A stretch of DNA of 64,000 bases. Source: Lelliottia sp. JS-SCA-14. GTDB lineage: Bacteria > Pseudomonadota > Gammaproteobacteria > Enterobacterales > Enterobacteriaceae. The notes under the pieces were generated by a model, which searched no databases, was not told where the DNA came from, and saw only the letters and a list, made by a program, of their open reading frames with translations. A program made the position numbers and the translations under genes. The stretch covers positions 1,922,001 through 1,986,000 of the forward strand of contig NZ_CP141606.1 of assembly GCF_035593345.1 (NCBI RefSeq), given 5' to 3'. Below are positions 26,646 through 36,281 of this stretch, piece by piece (positions within the stretch are counted from its first letter, which is position 1; every line of letters starts with the position of its first letter).

Positions 26646-27632
26646 TCAATCATGATGAAAACTCTCACTTAATGGATTAAATTGTATAGCTTCTTGCAAG
26701 AAGTCAGGCGCTAAATGTGCATAAACCATTGTCTGCTGGATAGTCGCGTGACCGAGTATCTTTTGTAGCGCCAAAATGTTGCCTCCGTTCATGACAAAGT
26801 GCGATGCGAAGGTATGCCGCAATGCATGAACAGCCTGACCTTTAGGCAAGTTGGGGGCCGCTTCTTTCAGTGCTTCCCGAATAAGCGAGTAATCGACTCC
26901 CGAAAAAACCAAGCCACTTGGCCGTTTTTGTAGTTCCGATTCAAGCCGCTGGCTAATAGGAACGGTTCTGTTTTTACCATTCTTGGTGTCTAAGAACGTG
27001 ACACGAGAGTGAGCGATTCTGGTGCTGGTTAATTTCATAACTTCCCCCCAACGCGCGCCAGTGGAAAGTGATAGTTCGGCTGCCAACTTTTCACCAATAG
27101 GGAGCAAAGAGAGCAGGGCTGAAATCTCCGCTTTGGATAAGAAACCCATCTCAGTTTGTGTAATTTTCATTTTCTTAAGTTCTGAGAATGGATTCTTACC
27201 GTGATAGTGACCGGACTCAATTAGCGCACCAAACACCGCACACACCGCAGAGATTTCACGGTTAATGGTGTTTGCTTTTCGCCCAGCCTCGAACCTTGAA
27301 GCTCGATAGTTAGCAATCATTTTCTTGTCGATTTTATCGGCCCTAGGGAATCCGAGGCGCTCATCTATAGCCTTGAGTTTATTGTGAGTATTACTGGCCG
27401 ATTTCATCATCTGGCCTTTTAGCTGATACCAAATATCGATCAGCTCAGAAAGCGGTCGTCGATCTGCCGGTCGTTCCTGCCAGTCTTTGTTATGGAAGGA
27501 TGCAACAGCCCAGCGCTCGTATTGTTGAGCCTCTGATTTGGTCGAGAAGCGTTTTCTTAACCTCTTTCCATCTCGCCCTTGCGGGCGAACGTCAACAAGG
27601 TATCTTCCGTCAGGTAGTTTAGAAATTGTCAT
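26646..27632 (-). CDS. int: P2-type tyrosine integrase
   Basis: A 328-residue tyrosine recombinase: N-terminal arm-binding region (YLVDVRPQGRDGKRLRKRF), core-binding SAM-like domain, catalytic domain with Arg in LSTGARWGEVMKL, HALRHTFASHF (H-x-x-R), the LGHATIQQTMVYAHL His and the nucleophilic Tyr. It looks intact. The ribosome site GGGAGGG precedes the ATG at 27632. It should recombine the 25-bp cores at both ends of the prophage. Confidence 0.95.
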   Translation of the reverse strand: MTISKLPDGRYLVDVRPQGRDGKRLRKRFSTKSEAQQYERWAVASFHNKDWQERPADRRPLSELIDIWYQLKGQMMKSASNTHNKLKAIDERLGFPRADKIDKKMIANYRASRFEAGRKANTINREISAVCAVFGALIESGHYHGKNPFSELKKMKITQTEMGFLSKAEISALLSLLPIGEKLAAELSLSTGARWGEVMKLTSTRIAHSRVTFLDTKNGKNRTVPISQRLESELQKRPSGLVFSGVDYSLIREALKEAAPNLPKGQAVHALRHTFASHFVMNGGNILALQKILGHATIQQTMVYAHLAPDFLQEAIQFNPLSESFHHD

Positions 27633-27708
27633 TAGTTACCCTCCCAAAAGTTAACCTTGTAGGCGCAAATACCACCAGTGGACCAGAACTCTTTGATTTT
27701 CAAAGCAA

Positions 27709-28008
27709 CTAACCAGCCTTCTTGCCGCTTTGGTGGCTGGATGTGGTCTTTTGCCCATCAGGGGAGAGAGCCGGACCGATCTGTCCGGCAGCCTCATTCG
27801 CTTCGCCTGTCATGATCCATAAGGTGTATTTACTAAAATCCTTAGTTTCAATGACCCTATCGATTACAGAAATCCCTGCGCCCGAACGTCCAGATTCATA
27901 ATTCTTTATAACTCCGATGTTTATGCCGGTTAACTCAGCAAAACCTGCCTGACTGAAACCCTCTGCCTCACGTATTTCTTTGAGTCTTTTTCCGCGATCG
28001 CTTGACAT
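27709..28008 (-). CDS. P2 C-type immunity repressor
   Basis: A 99-residue repressor with an N-terminal helix-turn-helix (MSSDRGKRLKEIREAEGFSQ, AGFAELTGINIGVIKNYESG). It lacks a LexA/CI-type protease domain, as P2 C does, so it would not be SOS-cleaved. The start at 28008 fits the family; the frame upstream runs through the operators. It is divergent from cox, with two operator palindromes at 28012-28023 and 28044-28055. Confidence 0.85.
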   Translation of the reverse strand: MSSDRGKRLKEIREAEGFSQAGFAELTGINIGVIKNYESGRSGAGISVIDRVIETKDFSKYTLWIMTGEANEAAGQIGPALSPDGQKTTSSHQSGKKAG

Positions 28009-28010
28009 GG

Positions 28011-28055
28011 TAGTGTTTTCACTCCTAGTATTGCGTCGTTGGTAGTGAAAACACT
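28011..28055. promoter_or_regulatory. Two C-repressor operators between C and cox
   Basis: AGTGTTTTCACT (28012-28023) and its exact inverse AGTGAAAACACT (28044-28055). Each is a dyad AGTG-N4-CACT. Their centres are 32 bp apart, three helical turns, so bound dimers would face the same side. They lie before the C gene start and 70 bp before cox. Confidence 0.75.
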
Positions 28056-28128
28056 CCCAATCAACTATGAGCAATTGCTAACTGCGGCAAACTACAGCAG
28101 ATAGCGCCAAGACGTGAGGATAACACTT

Positions 28129-28398
28129 ATGCCTAAGAAGCTGAAAACCTCGGTTAATTCAGCCCCAACGGCGGGGAATTTACCTGGTGATTACCCGTTC
28201 GGTAATCGGGTTTCAGAGTCACTTGCTGATTACGCGAAACGTATGGGCGTTTCTGTGGGTGCAATGCGCACGCGAGCGGATAGGGGAATGCTTCCAATCT
28301 TGCAGGCCGCTCCGGGGAAAAAGCGTGAGGTCAACCTTTACGCGATTTACATGAATGCTCGCTACAAAGGCGAGCGTTACACCGAAATGATGAATTGA
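28129..28398 (+). CDS. cox: Cox-like excisionase / lytic regulator
   Basis: An 89-residue helix-turn-helix protein (SLADYAKRMGVSVGAMRTRADRGMLPILQ) of the P2 Cox type, about the usual length. In P2, Cox represses the lysogenic promoter and directs excision with Int. The ATG at 28129 has GAGG 10 bp upstream. It is the first gene of the rightward early operon, divergent from C. Confidence 0.82.
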   Translation: MPKKLKTSVNSAPTAGNLPGDYPFGNRVSESLADYAKRMGVSVGAMRTRADRGMLPILQAAPGKKREVNLYAIYMNARYKGERYTEMMN

Positions 28399-28411
28399 GG
28401 TGAAGAAAATC

Positions 28412-28633
28412 ATGGATATGACTGAATGCCCTTCATTTGCCAGCCTGCTGACTAAAGGCCAGCAAATTACACATCGTGCCCATTCACGCGGCTGGATTGA
28501 ATCCCCGGATGGTCGTTTCTTCCAGCCAAAAGCTGCGGATGTGCAATTCATCAAGCACTGCCGTTTGCCGTTTATGTCTCGCCCACGCAATAAGCGCCGC
28601 TGGTTTGCCCGTCTTATGGGTATCTGTTTTTAG
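28412..28633 (+). CDS. Fil-family phage filamentation protein
   Basis: A 73-residue early protein resembling the Fil (phage filamentation) family of P2/186-like phages: CPSFASLLTKGQQITHRAHSRGWIESPDGRFFQP. In phage 186 Fil blocks host division when expressed. I use the ATG at 28412; a GTG at 28400 would add four residues. It starts 13 bp after cox. Confidence 0.68.
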   Translation: MDMTECPSFASLLTKGQQITHRAHSRGWIESPDGRFFQPKAADVQFIKHCRLPFMSRPRNKRRWFARLMGICF

Positions 28634-28648
28634 ATCTGGGAGGGGGAT

Positions 28649-29038
28649 ATGTTAAGGGATGTAACCGGTCAGCAACCAGGCCGCCGCAAGTTTTTGGAGC
28701 AACGCGCCCGACTGCAAGACTGCGTCAATACTAACCGCGCAAATGACACGGCAGCCCGCTTTAATCGCCTTGATGATACACGCAAAAAAGTGGTTTTCAT
28801 TTTGGCGAATGATGCCGCCAGCCGCGTGGCTGGTTTGCCGCAACTGACCCGCCGACACCTGGATTTAGCTTTTGCCGATCTGAGCGAAGGGGAACAAACC
28901 TGCCTGATGATGGGCATTAAGCGCCTTTCTGAATTCGCCGCATCGATGCCGTGGGAATTTGAGGATTACGCCGCGCCCCGCGCAGAAATGCAGGCGCTAC
29001 GCGATAAGCCTCCAGAGCCAGACGCCCCAACCAACTAA
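28649..29038 (+). CDS. P2-type early-region protein of unknown function (129 aa)
   Basis: A soluble, charged protein (GRRKFLEQRARLQDCVNTNRANDTAARFNRL...). Its position and style match small conserved early genes between cox and A in P2-like phages, but I cannot name the family with certainty. The ATG at 28649 has GGGAGGGGG just upstream, an excellent ribosome site. Nothing is broken. Confidence 0.65.
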   Translation: MLRDVTGQQPGRRKFLEQRARLQDCVNTNRANDTAARFNRLDDTRKKVVFILANDAASRVAGLPQLTRRHLDLAFADLSEGEQTCLMMGIKRLSEFAASMPWEFEDYAAPRAEMQALRDKPPEPDAPTN

Positions 29039-29107
29039 TACATAACTGACCACAAAAAAGAAACAGACGCTAACGCGTCGGGCTTCTTGCACCCTGGAGA
29101 AAGTAAA

Positions 29108-30091
29108 ATGATTCGTTCGCTTGTGAAATGGCCTGGTGGTAAAAGCCGAGTTATTCCCGATCTGCTGCCGGTATTGCCTAAAGCTGATTGCCTGGTGGAA
29201 CCGTTTGTCGGTGGGGCATCTGTATTTCTAAATACGGAATATCGCCGTTATATCCTGGGTGATATCAACCCCGATTTAATCAACCTATATCGCCAGATAA
29301 CACGCTGGCCTGATGCTGTGATTGATGCCGCTCGCCCATTGTTTAAGGTATACGGCGACAAAGAGGGTTACCTCTGGATCCGAGAGGATTTCAACGCCCG
29401 CGCCCGCGATAGTCTTTCATCGCGCGATGTTTTTGATAACGGCCCGGATGTGGGCAAGGTACTTCGCGCAGCGCAATTCCTTTATCTGAATCGCCACGGC
29501 TATAACGGCGTGGTGCGTTACAACCGCCAGGGCGGATATAACGTGCCTTTTGGAAAGCACAAAACCGCGCCTTACTTCCCAGAAGAGCAAATCCGCCTTT
29601 TCTCTGAAAAAGCCAACGACACGAAAGCAATTTTCGTTTGCTGCGACTTCCATAGCACTCTAAAAATCATGGTCGGCAGTGACGCCGTTATTTACTGCGA
29701 TCCGCCATATCTACCAGCAAGCGAAACCGCGAACTTTACCCAGTACCACACCGCCCCATTTGGAGAGAAACAACACCGTCAGTTAGCTGCGGCGCTGCTG
29801 GAGGCCAACCGCCTGACAGGTTCGCCGGTGATCCTGTCAAACAGTGATACTCCTGTCACCCGTGAGATTTACAGCGCTTTCAAATTCCAGGAAATCAGCG
29901 TTAACCGTTCAGTTAGCGCGAATGCCATAACCAGAGGAGCCGCCAGTGAGGTGATCGGCGCCCTCAAAGTTTGCGACGGCTGCGGGCGTGCCGGTGGCGG
30001 ATGCTGCCCTGATTGTGGACCAGTTTGTGGTGATGATTCTTACGCCGCGATGGTTGCGTCTGAGGTGTTTGAATTTGACGGGGATCTTTAA
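29108..30091 (+). CDS. dam: Dam-type DNA adenine methyltransferase
   Basis: A 327-residue N6-adenine methylase: FVGGASVFLN (SAM-binding motif I), YCDPPYLPAS (catalytic DPPY motif IV). After the usual domain it carries a cysteine-rich tail, CDGCGRAGGGCCPDC, which looks like a zinc ribbon (about 290-304) and is common in P2-like phage copies. The start is the ATG at 29108 with TGGAGAAAG. Its stop overlaps the next start (TAATG). It would protect phage DNA or alter GATC-dependent control. Confidence 0.9.
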   Translation: MIRSLVKWPGGKSRVIPDLLPVLPKADCLVEPFVGGASVFLNTEYRRYILGDINPDLINLYRQITRWPDAVIDAARPLFKVYGDKEGYLWIREDFNARARDSLSSRDVFDNGPDVGKVLRAAQFLYLNRHGYNGVVRYNRQGGYNVPFGKHKTAPYFPEEQIRLFSEKANDTKAIFVCCDFHSTLKIMVGSDAVIYCDPPYLPASETANFTQYHTAPFGEKQHRQLAAALLEANRLTGSPVILSNSDTPVTREIYSAFKFQEISVNRSVSANAITRGAASEVIGALKVCDGCGRAGGGCCPDCGPVCGDDSYAAMVASEVFEFDGDL

Positions 30092-30318
30092 TGGCTATCC
30101 GTTTGCAGATTTCATGCGCCGCACCGCTGTGCGTAAGCAAGCGCGCAGCCGCTGAATTAAGCCACTACTCGAAAGGCCGGAAAAATTATTCCCGCATCCT
30201 CCCACACCATTACCTGGTGATTCGTCTGGGTTGCCGCTGGCGCTTGTTGAGTAAGAACGGCGGCAAGGCGTGGTCGCTGCTGACCCACGAAAAGTACAAC
30301 GTGGAAAGTAAGAAGTGA
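30091..30318 (+). CDS. Small early protein preceding replication gene A (75 aa)
   Basis: A basic 75-residue protein (MAIRLQISCAAPLCVSKRAA, then HYLVIRLGCRWRLLSKNGGKAWSLLTHEKYN). Coupled at both ends: TAATG overlap with dam and GTGA overlap with gene A. A C-terminal ParE/RelE-like look is possible but I would not assign it. Conserved early P2-group position; function unknown. Confidence 0.65.
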   Translation: MAIRLQISCAAPLCVSKRAAAELSHYSKGRKNYSRILPHHYLVIRLGCRWRLLSKNGGKAWSLLTHEKYNVESKK

Positions 30319-32789
30319 CGGATTTCGCCTGGCCCTGGAACAAGCCCCGCCCCGCTATTGGGGCGTTTACCTTTGAATCCGCAAAACTCGCCCCGCTTGC
30401 CGGGGCGGTTGCACATCACCCTGCCGTTGAAAAGCATATCGACCGGCTGATCAAACGCGCCGGTTACAACCCTAAAGAGGTTCGCAACCGCGAAGCGCTA
30501 ATCCTTGCCCTGGATAAATATGAGCCGCGCGGCCTGCCGCTGTCCATTCTTCAAAAGATGGTCAGTGCTGACAATGCGGCCGCAATTGCCGCCGCAGCCG
30601 CCTGGGCAGAAACGCCGGAAGGGGTAGAGGGCCGCTTGTTGTCTGAGCCGTTCTTTATCCGGGAAGTGTGGCGCAAAAAAATTGACTGGTTACGCGCAAA
30701 TCGTGAAACCCGACACATTAATGATTTTCTTATGGGGACCGTGAAAAAATCATTACTGCGTCTTGATGTCGTGCGCAGTAAGCAAGGCGTGACGACTGAT
30801 GTCACCAGTGAGCTGGCCGCGTACTGGCACGGGCGCTGGCAACGCCTGGCAGACTTCACAAAGCGGGAAGCTTTAAGCGCCGCGAATGAGATCGGCAGCC
30901 GCATTGCTGAAATGCTCGAAACGGAATGCGAAGCCTTGGGATTAACCGCCGAGGGTATGAGCGTTGAGGAGCTGGACTGGCTTTATTGCCACCTGGGCCG
31001 TGAAATGCTGGCCCTCCGCGTTGTGCCACCGGCATGGAATGCACCGTGGGAACGTGAGCGGATCTTTACTGCCATTTTGCGTATGTGTTCGCCAGACTGG
31101 TGGGGCCGCAAAATCTGGCGTCTTCGCTGCGACTGGCGCTAAAACCAGCTGCGTGCAATCGGAGCCGTTCACAAAAAAGCCCACGCCTATGTCAGCGCCT
31201 CCAGCCTGATGGAATGGCAGGAACAGCGCCGTAAGAATCGCGATTTTTTCAAAAGTCATGAGCTGGTTGACGAAGAAGGAAACGTTTCATCACTGGAAGA
31301 AATGATAAACAAGTCCACGTCTAATCCTGCGATCCGCCGCCATGAACTTATGGCGCGAATGGCTGGGGTTGAGCTTGTCGCGCAACAGCGCGGTGACGTG
31401 GGCATTTTCCTGACTATCACTTGCCCATCCAAATATCACAGTAATATCCAGTCGGGCCACCATAACGCCAAATGGAACCACACCACGGTTGCCCAGGCGC
31501 AGCAGTATCTTTGCCGCGTATGGAACCGCGCCACCGCCAAACTGAAACGCGAAGACCTGCGCCCTTATGGCTTCCGTGTCGCCGAGCCGCATCACGACGG
31601 AACGCCACACTGGCACGCTCTGTTATTCATGCCGCAAGCGGAAGTCAAAGCGACGATCGCCATTCTGCGGGAATACTTCATCAAAGAGGACCGCGCCGAG
31701 CTGGGCCGCAATACCGGCGCTCGCTTCAAGTCCAAAAAGATGGACCCGCGCAAAGGTTCTGCAACGGCGTACATCGCTAAATATATTTCGAAGAACATCG
31801 ACGGCCACGCGCTGGCCGGGGAGCTGGACGACGAAAGCGGCAAGCCGCTGAATGAAACGGCCAAATATGCAATGGCCTGGGCATCCCTTCACCGCATCCG
31901 CCAGTTCCAGCCAATGGGCCAGCCGCCTGTAACGGTTTATCGTGAGCTGCGCAAATTGAGCAACCAGATCACAGCCCGCCAGAAAATTGCGAATACCTTT
32001 AAGCGCGGCGCGGCCATGCTGGCCGATCCTGCAATGGATGCGGTCTGCGCAGCTGCTGACGTGGGTTGCTTCGCAACTTACATCCTGCGACAGGGTGGTG
32101 TGTTAATCCCGCGCGAAGACTATATCGTCCGTCTGGCGTATCAGGACGCTGACGAATTGAACGCCTACTGCGAAACTCCGGAAAAGGTTTACGGAGTCTG
32201 GTCGCCGCGCCTCGGTGAGATCTCCCGTATTTGCACGCGCCTGGTTAAGTGGACCATTCGCGCCAAATCCAAAACCACCACCGGAGCCAAAAGCGGCCCC
32301 GGTTTGGGGGTTGACGTTTTGCCGTCGCCACCCGGCGACGCTTGGAGTTCTGTCAATAACTCTACGGAAGACGAAAAAATCACCTATTTACCGTCTGACG
32401 TGAAGGCAATGACTGAAGAACCAGAGGAAGAAATGTTCGATTTTGACAATATGGACTCTTCGACGCGGCACAGGTTGATGCGGCGACTACGTAACGCTCC
32501 ATTAAATTCGAAGAAAAGCGGATCGCCTTACGAGCCTGGTAGTGACTTGGATAACATTTGGCGTAGCGCGGTATACACTTTGCAGGACAAAAAACGAAAA
32601 GAGTGTGCATGTGTTCGGCAATTACAATCAACTATTAAGAGGCTCATAGCAGAAGGGGCGGTCTATGAACTTCAGATAAGCTTGGCGCAAGCGGTCTCTT
32701 TGATAAATGGTAGTCGGTTGAAAGTAGGAAACACTTTTTATCATGCTTCTATACAGGGAGAATTACGGACAGAACGGGGGGGGGTATGA
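30315..32789 (+). pseudogene. P2-type replication endonuclease A, interrupted by an in-frame stop
   Basis: The P2 A protein nicks the origin and joins the 5' end through tyrosine for rolling-circle replication. Residues 1-275 (GTG at 30315) end at a TAA at 31140-31142; the same frame continues with NQLRAIGAVHKKAHAYVSAS and the whole catalytic half, including PHHDGTPHWHALLF and the tyrosine pair in TAYIAKYISKNIDG, to 32789. There is no frameshift, only one stop, so a single base change (for example GAA to TAA) explains it. A restart at the ATG at 31209 would leave the nicking domain without the N-terminus. The last 100 codons are more divergent and AT-rich. Confidence 0.9.
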
Positions 32790-33123
32790 GACCGTTATGT
32801 CAGTAACCGGCTGATTCACTCTCACAATGACATTGGTAAGTTTGAGGATGTATCCTTAGATCAGCATATCTAAGTGTAAGCGGGTTAGCAGTATTGATAT
32901 CTGATTCGTGACAATGATGGAGTCAATGAGCATAATAGGAATATAAAACTAAAAGTAGCAACGGGTATAGTAGTGACTTTGACATAACATGACGAAAGAT
33001 TAATCCTGGATTTCATATAGATCGGTTCTTACATCTCTTAGGTGTGAGACTCGTGTAAGGGAATGGTCCCTTCAGTCTAAAAATGATTATTAATTGGGCG
33101 TGTAAATTACTAGGCGAGTATTA
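32790..33123. other. AT-rich gap before the 933-aa cargo gene
   Basis: No gene in this 334-bp stretch. It marks a composition change from the GC-rich phage to the AT-rich cargo. It contains an inverted repeat CTTAGAT / ATCTAAG (32855-32861, 32868-32874) and a TTGACA near 32978, a plausible -35 for the cargo gene, though I see no convincing -10. Confidence 0.5.
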
Positions 33124-35925
33124 ATGAATAGGAATATAATTCTAGGGCATATAAAAAAATCGACTGCAACAAGTACACGGTCATCGCAGATTTTTTTATG
33201 GGTAAGTGTTGTTTTGGGAGGGTTGCTTATTCTGTTATATGCAGAACTTAGCTTCCTTCCCAATTATTCATGGCTATTTATATCGCCTCTTTACACATCT
33301 AACAATAATTTTGGTTGGATAATTAGTACGTGGAGTGCTGTGTTATCTATTCATGGAACTATTGCAGCATTAGCAATTACTTTTATGAGTATGTTTATAG
33401 CTCAAGTTTCTGAAGCCTCTGAAAAAGATTTTGTTTTTATTTGTCGGCAACTGGTCTTGAGAGAATATAAATTTTATCAATTTAGTGTGGATGCGGTTTG
33501 CGGACTTTTAGTTGGAGTGTTTTTCTTGGTTATTGGAGGAGGGTTGATACATTATTCGTTATCAATGGCCTTCTCTCTTTATTTTATATACCAATATATG
33601 AAAATATTTAAAGATTTATACTTTATTACAGAGAAAAAGGAGTTGATTGAGGATATTCTTTTAAGGAAGATTAGAGATATTAGCGAATTTATTTGTAAGC
33701 AGCGAGAAAATTCCGATCTTCTAAAATTTGAATTCGAAGATTGCATTAAGGGGCATTCTAAATTAACAACTGCAAACGGTTTAATATACAAAACTGGTGA
33801 GGCATATAAAATATCACCTGCATATAAAGAAAATGACAAGATTATTAGTGGGTATAATAAAGTTAACATCAAAAAACTTAGTGATTATTTGCATGAGAAG
33901 TATGTAGATGAAAGAGTTAAGTTGTACTTAAATCCTGTGTTTCTTGTTTCTAATTTTCACGCCGAAGCATATTTAATTTGTGACTATGATATAGGTTTGA
34001 ACGAAAATAACGTTATAAATAAAATGCTATCAAAGTGTTTTAATTACGATGCAATTAGCGAGGACATATATTTTTATACTGAAGTAGTAAGTAAAACGCA
34101 AGTTAGCACTTTAAATGCACTTTTAACTAATAACGAACCACAAATAAATTTCAACATTAATGCTTTGGTATTATTGATTTTAAATAGTCAAAGTATAGAA
34201 GCCTTTAATAGTCTTGAAAACTACATTTATGGGATGCCGTCTTCGAAAAAGATTGCTATTGAAAGTATGGATTTTTTCTATCGCAATCTTATAGACCGCT
34301 TACAGTCTGACAGTGAGGAGTTTTCAAATATTGTATATGATTCTATGTTCTCACTTCCGATGAGTATTTATGAGAAGGATTTTTATGAAAGTTATATACG
34401 GAATATTCACTCTTTTGCCAGTCAGAAAACAAAGTTTCAACAAAATGTTTTATATTTAGAAACTTATATCAAAAGTTCTTTGAAAAATTTGTTATATTTT
34501 AATTTAGAAGCTTTTAAGCTTAACACTGAGTTTTTAGCTAATGAAGAAAAATATTTCGATGTTACTGATTACACAATAATTGAAAAAGATCAGGAAAGTC
34601 ATATTGAGGCGATGAAATCTGTATTAACATATCTGCATGTTTTATTGAACTCGATGTATGATGAAGAGAAGGAATCATTTGTTGAACATAAAATTCATGG
34701 AGTTGTGAATGTTTCAGAGGTCGTTTCGCTTTTAAAGCGTTGGTTAAATCCAGTGTTTCTTAATGATCTATTTTTCCATCAAATGCTTTATAAGATTCTT
34801 GTCAGAAGAAATGCAAAGTTCAGTGATCGTCATTATAATTTTGTTATACAGAAGGATTTATCTCAGATAATAACTCCATCTAGCCTTAGATACCATGAGA
34901 GCGCAGTGTTAGCGTTACTCTTTTATCCGTGGAAGACATTTAATAACAACCTTGATATGAGCTTTGTAATTATCGATGGAGATTTCATCAAAGCCAATGA
35001 GTTAAATACAAACTTTATTGAGTTAATAATTAATTTTATTGAGTCTAAGGAATTTATGAATACAGTATTGATGATTGATGGAGGCCATGACATCGATAAC
35101 TATACTGACTTTGATGAAAGAAAGGAAAGGCTGTTAACAATTTTCAATGCAATTAGGAATAAAGTAACTAATTATTATTTAAATCTCATTTTATCACTAC
35201 CCTACGATGAAGCTTTGATGAAGGGATATCGAGAAAACTTACAAAAGATATTTTTGGCGAAATTAACAAAATTTGTAAATCAAAAATATTTAGATAATGT
35301 GCTCGAGTTTGTTGAGCCTAAAGTTAAAAATATAATCATTGAAAAGAGAGAAATACTCCCGCCTTTAAATGATACTACTTTTGCTATGAGCTATTCTCTC
35401 CATGCAAGTAGGATTATCAATCAAATTATTGACGAACTATTAGCACATTTCACCGATAGTAACGCGGTAGTCATAGAAATTCATAGTATTGATGATTTGC
35501 CTGAGAAAACATATATATCAATAAACTCTCTCGCTGAAGGGTTTGCAGATACGTATAAGTTTCATAAAAACAATGTTAGAGCGAATTACTATCTTGACCA
35601 GGGTTGTTTCATTAATAATGGATTCTATTATGTTTGCTTGAGTGATAATTTTAATTTCAGATGTTCAAAAGAGAATATTCTTGATGTCTCATTTATGCCT
35701 TTGACTCAGGAATATGTTTCTTCAGCTAATTTTACAAATACTGATTTGAATATTGACTTGCTCGCAAGAATGAAAGTTTTAATTAATTTTGGTTATACTC
35801 TCAAGGAAGCTCCTGTCGTTTATTTCCTTTCTCGTGAAAATTGTTTGAGGGACTTGGAGCGTGAAGAGGAAAAAATGCGCTTACTAAGCGATGAAAATAA
35901 AATGGATAAAATTATAGAAGGCTAA
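33124..35925 (+). CDS. Unrecognised 933-aa membrane protein, prophage cargo
   Basis: I do not recognise this protein. Residues about 22-45, 72-95, 121-142 and 143-160 form four hydrophobic helices; the remaining 770 residues are hydrophilic, probably cytoplasmic and largely alpha-helical. No nuclease, ATPase, TIR or protease motif is obvious. Base composition is far lower in GC than flanking phage genes, with many AAA, ATT and TTT codons, so it was acquired separately. It sits between A and ogr, where P2-like phages hold exchangeable accessory genes, many being anti-phage. The frame is open throughout and ends in its own bidirectional terminator. The start ATG at 33124 has only a weak ribosome site. 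Confidence 0.75.
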   Translation: MNRNIILGHIKKSTATSTRSSQIFLWVSVVLGGLLILLYAELSFLPNYSWLFISPLYTSNNNFGWIISTWSAVLSIHGTIAALAITFMSMFIAQVSEASEKDFVFICRQLVLREYKFYQFSVDAVCGLLVGVFFLVIGGGLIHYSLSMAFSLYFIYQYMKIFKDLYFITEKKELIEDILLRKIRDISEFICKQRENSDLLKFEFEDCIKGHSKLTTANGLIYKTGEAYKISPAYKENDKIISGYNKVNIKKLSDYLHEKYVDERVKLYLNPVFLVSNFHAEAYLICDYDIGLNENNVINKMLSKCFNYDAISEDIYFYTEVVSKTQVSTLNALLTNNEPQINFNINALVLLILNSQSIEAFNSLENYIYGMPSSKKIAIESMDFFYRNLIDRLQSDSEEFSNIVYDSMFSLPMSIYEKDFYESYIRNIHSFASQKTKFQQNVLYLETYIKSSLKNLLYFNLEAFKLNTEFLANEEKYFDVTDYTIIEKDQESHIEAMKSVLTYLHVLLNSMYDEEKESFVEHKIHGVVNVSEVVSLLKRWLNPVFLNDLFFHQMLYKILVRRNAKFSDRHYNFVIQKDLSQIITPSSLRYHESAVLALLFYPWKTFNNNLDMSFVIIDGDFIKANELNTNFIELIINFIESKEFMNTVLMIDGGHDIDNYTDFDERKERLLTIFNAIRNKVTNYYLNLILSLPYDEALMKGYRENLQKIFLAKLTKFVNQKYLDNVLEFVEPKVKNIIIEKREILPPLNDTTFAMSYSLHASRIINQIIDELLAHFTDSNAVVIEIHSIDDLPEKTYISINSLAEGFADTYKFHKNNVRANYYLDQGCFINNGFYYVCLSDNFNFRCSKENILDVSFMPLTQEYVSSANFTNTDLNIDLLARMKVLINFGYTLKEAPVVYFLSRENCLRDLEREEEKMRLLSDENKMDKIIEG

Positions 35926-35928
35926 TAA

Positions 35929-35960
35929 TAAAACAACCCCGATTGCACGGGGTTGTTTTT
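35929..35960. terminator. Bidirectional terminator between the cargo gene and ogr
   Basis: ACAACCCC / GGGGTTGT (35933-35940, 35949-35956) with an 8-nt loop, T run on the right and A run on the left. It insulates the rightward cargo gene from the leftward late genes. Confidence 0.85.
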
Positions 35961-36225
35961 AGTTTAATTGGCTACTAAGGAGGTCGAGTGCAAATTGACG
36001 TTCTTCAGGCTTAAGTCGGTCAACCAGGAATTTTACCAACTTATTTCCAGTCAGCCCACTGGGACTGAGTGTATGTGAGAATGAAGCATTAAAAACAAAC
36101 GTGTGACCACATTCCACTTCCGCGCAGGCACAGTACAAATCCGCCAGTTTCTTATCTTTCCAGTCAGATTTACGAATGATGGCCGGTGAGCCGCATTCAG
36201 GACATTTAATTTTAAAAACTCGCAT
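35959..36225 (-). CDS. ogr: Ogr/Delta-type zinc-finger late activator
   Basis: An 88-residue Ogr family protein: MRVFKIKCPECGSPAIIRKS and CACAEVECGHTFVF give the C-x2-C ... C-x4-C-type zinc site. In P2 this protein activates the late promoters. I start at 36225 (MRVFKIKC), the family start; the frame extends upstream. It is last in the P-Q-ogr leftward group. With the late genes deleted, few targets remain. Confidence 0.85.
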   Translation of the reverse strand: MRVFKIKCPECGSPAIIRKSDWKDKKLADLYCACAEVECGHTFVFNASFSHTLSPSGLTGNKLVKFLVDRLKPEERQFALDLLSSQLN

Positions 36226-36281
36226 GTTCACCATCCCGCACGCCATTGCTAACAATGGGGATGATTTTAACTTAATTACGT

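Noticed and set aside
30315..32789. Gene A as two separate genes or a frameshift
   Set aside because: Both halves are in the same frame and joined by conserved sequence across the TAA, so a single nonsense change is the simpler reading.
35925..35960. P2-type cos site near the cargo gene and ogr
   Set aside because: The only clear structure there is a terminator hairpin; I could not match a cos sequence anywhere in the prophage.
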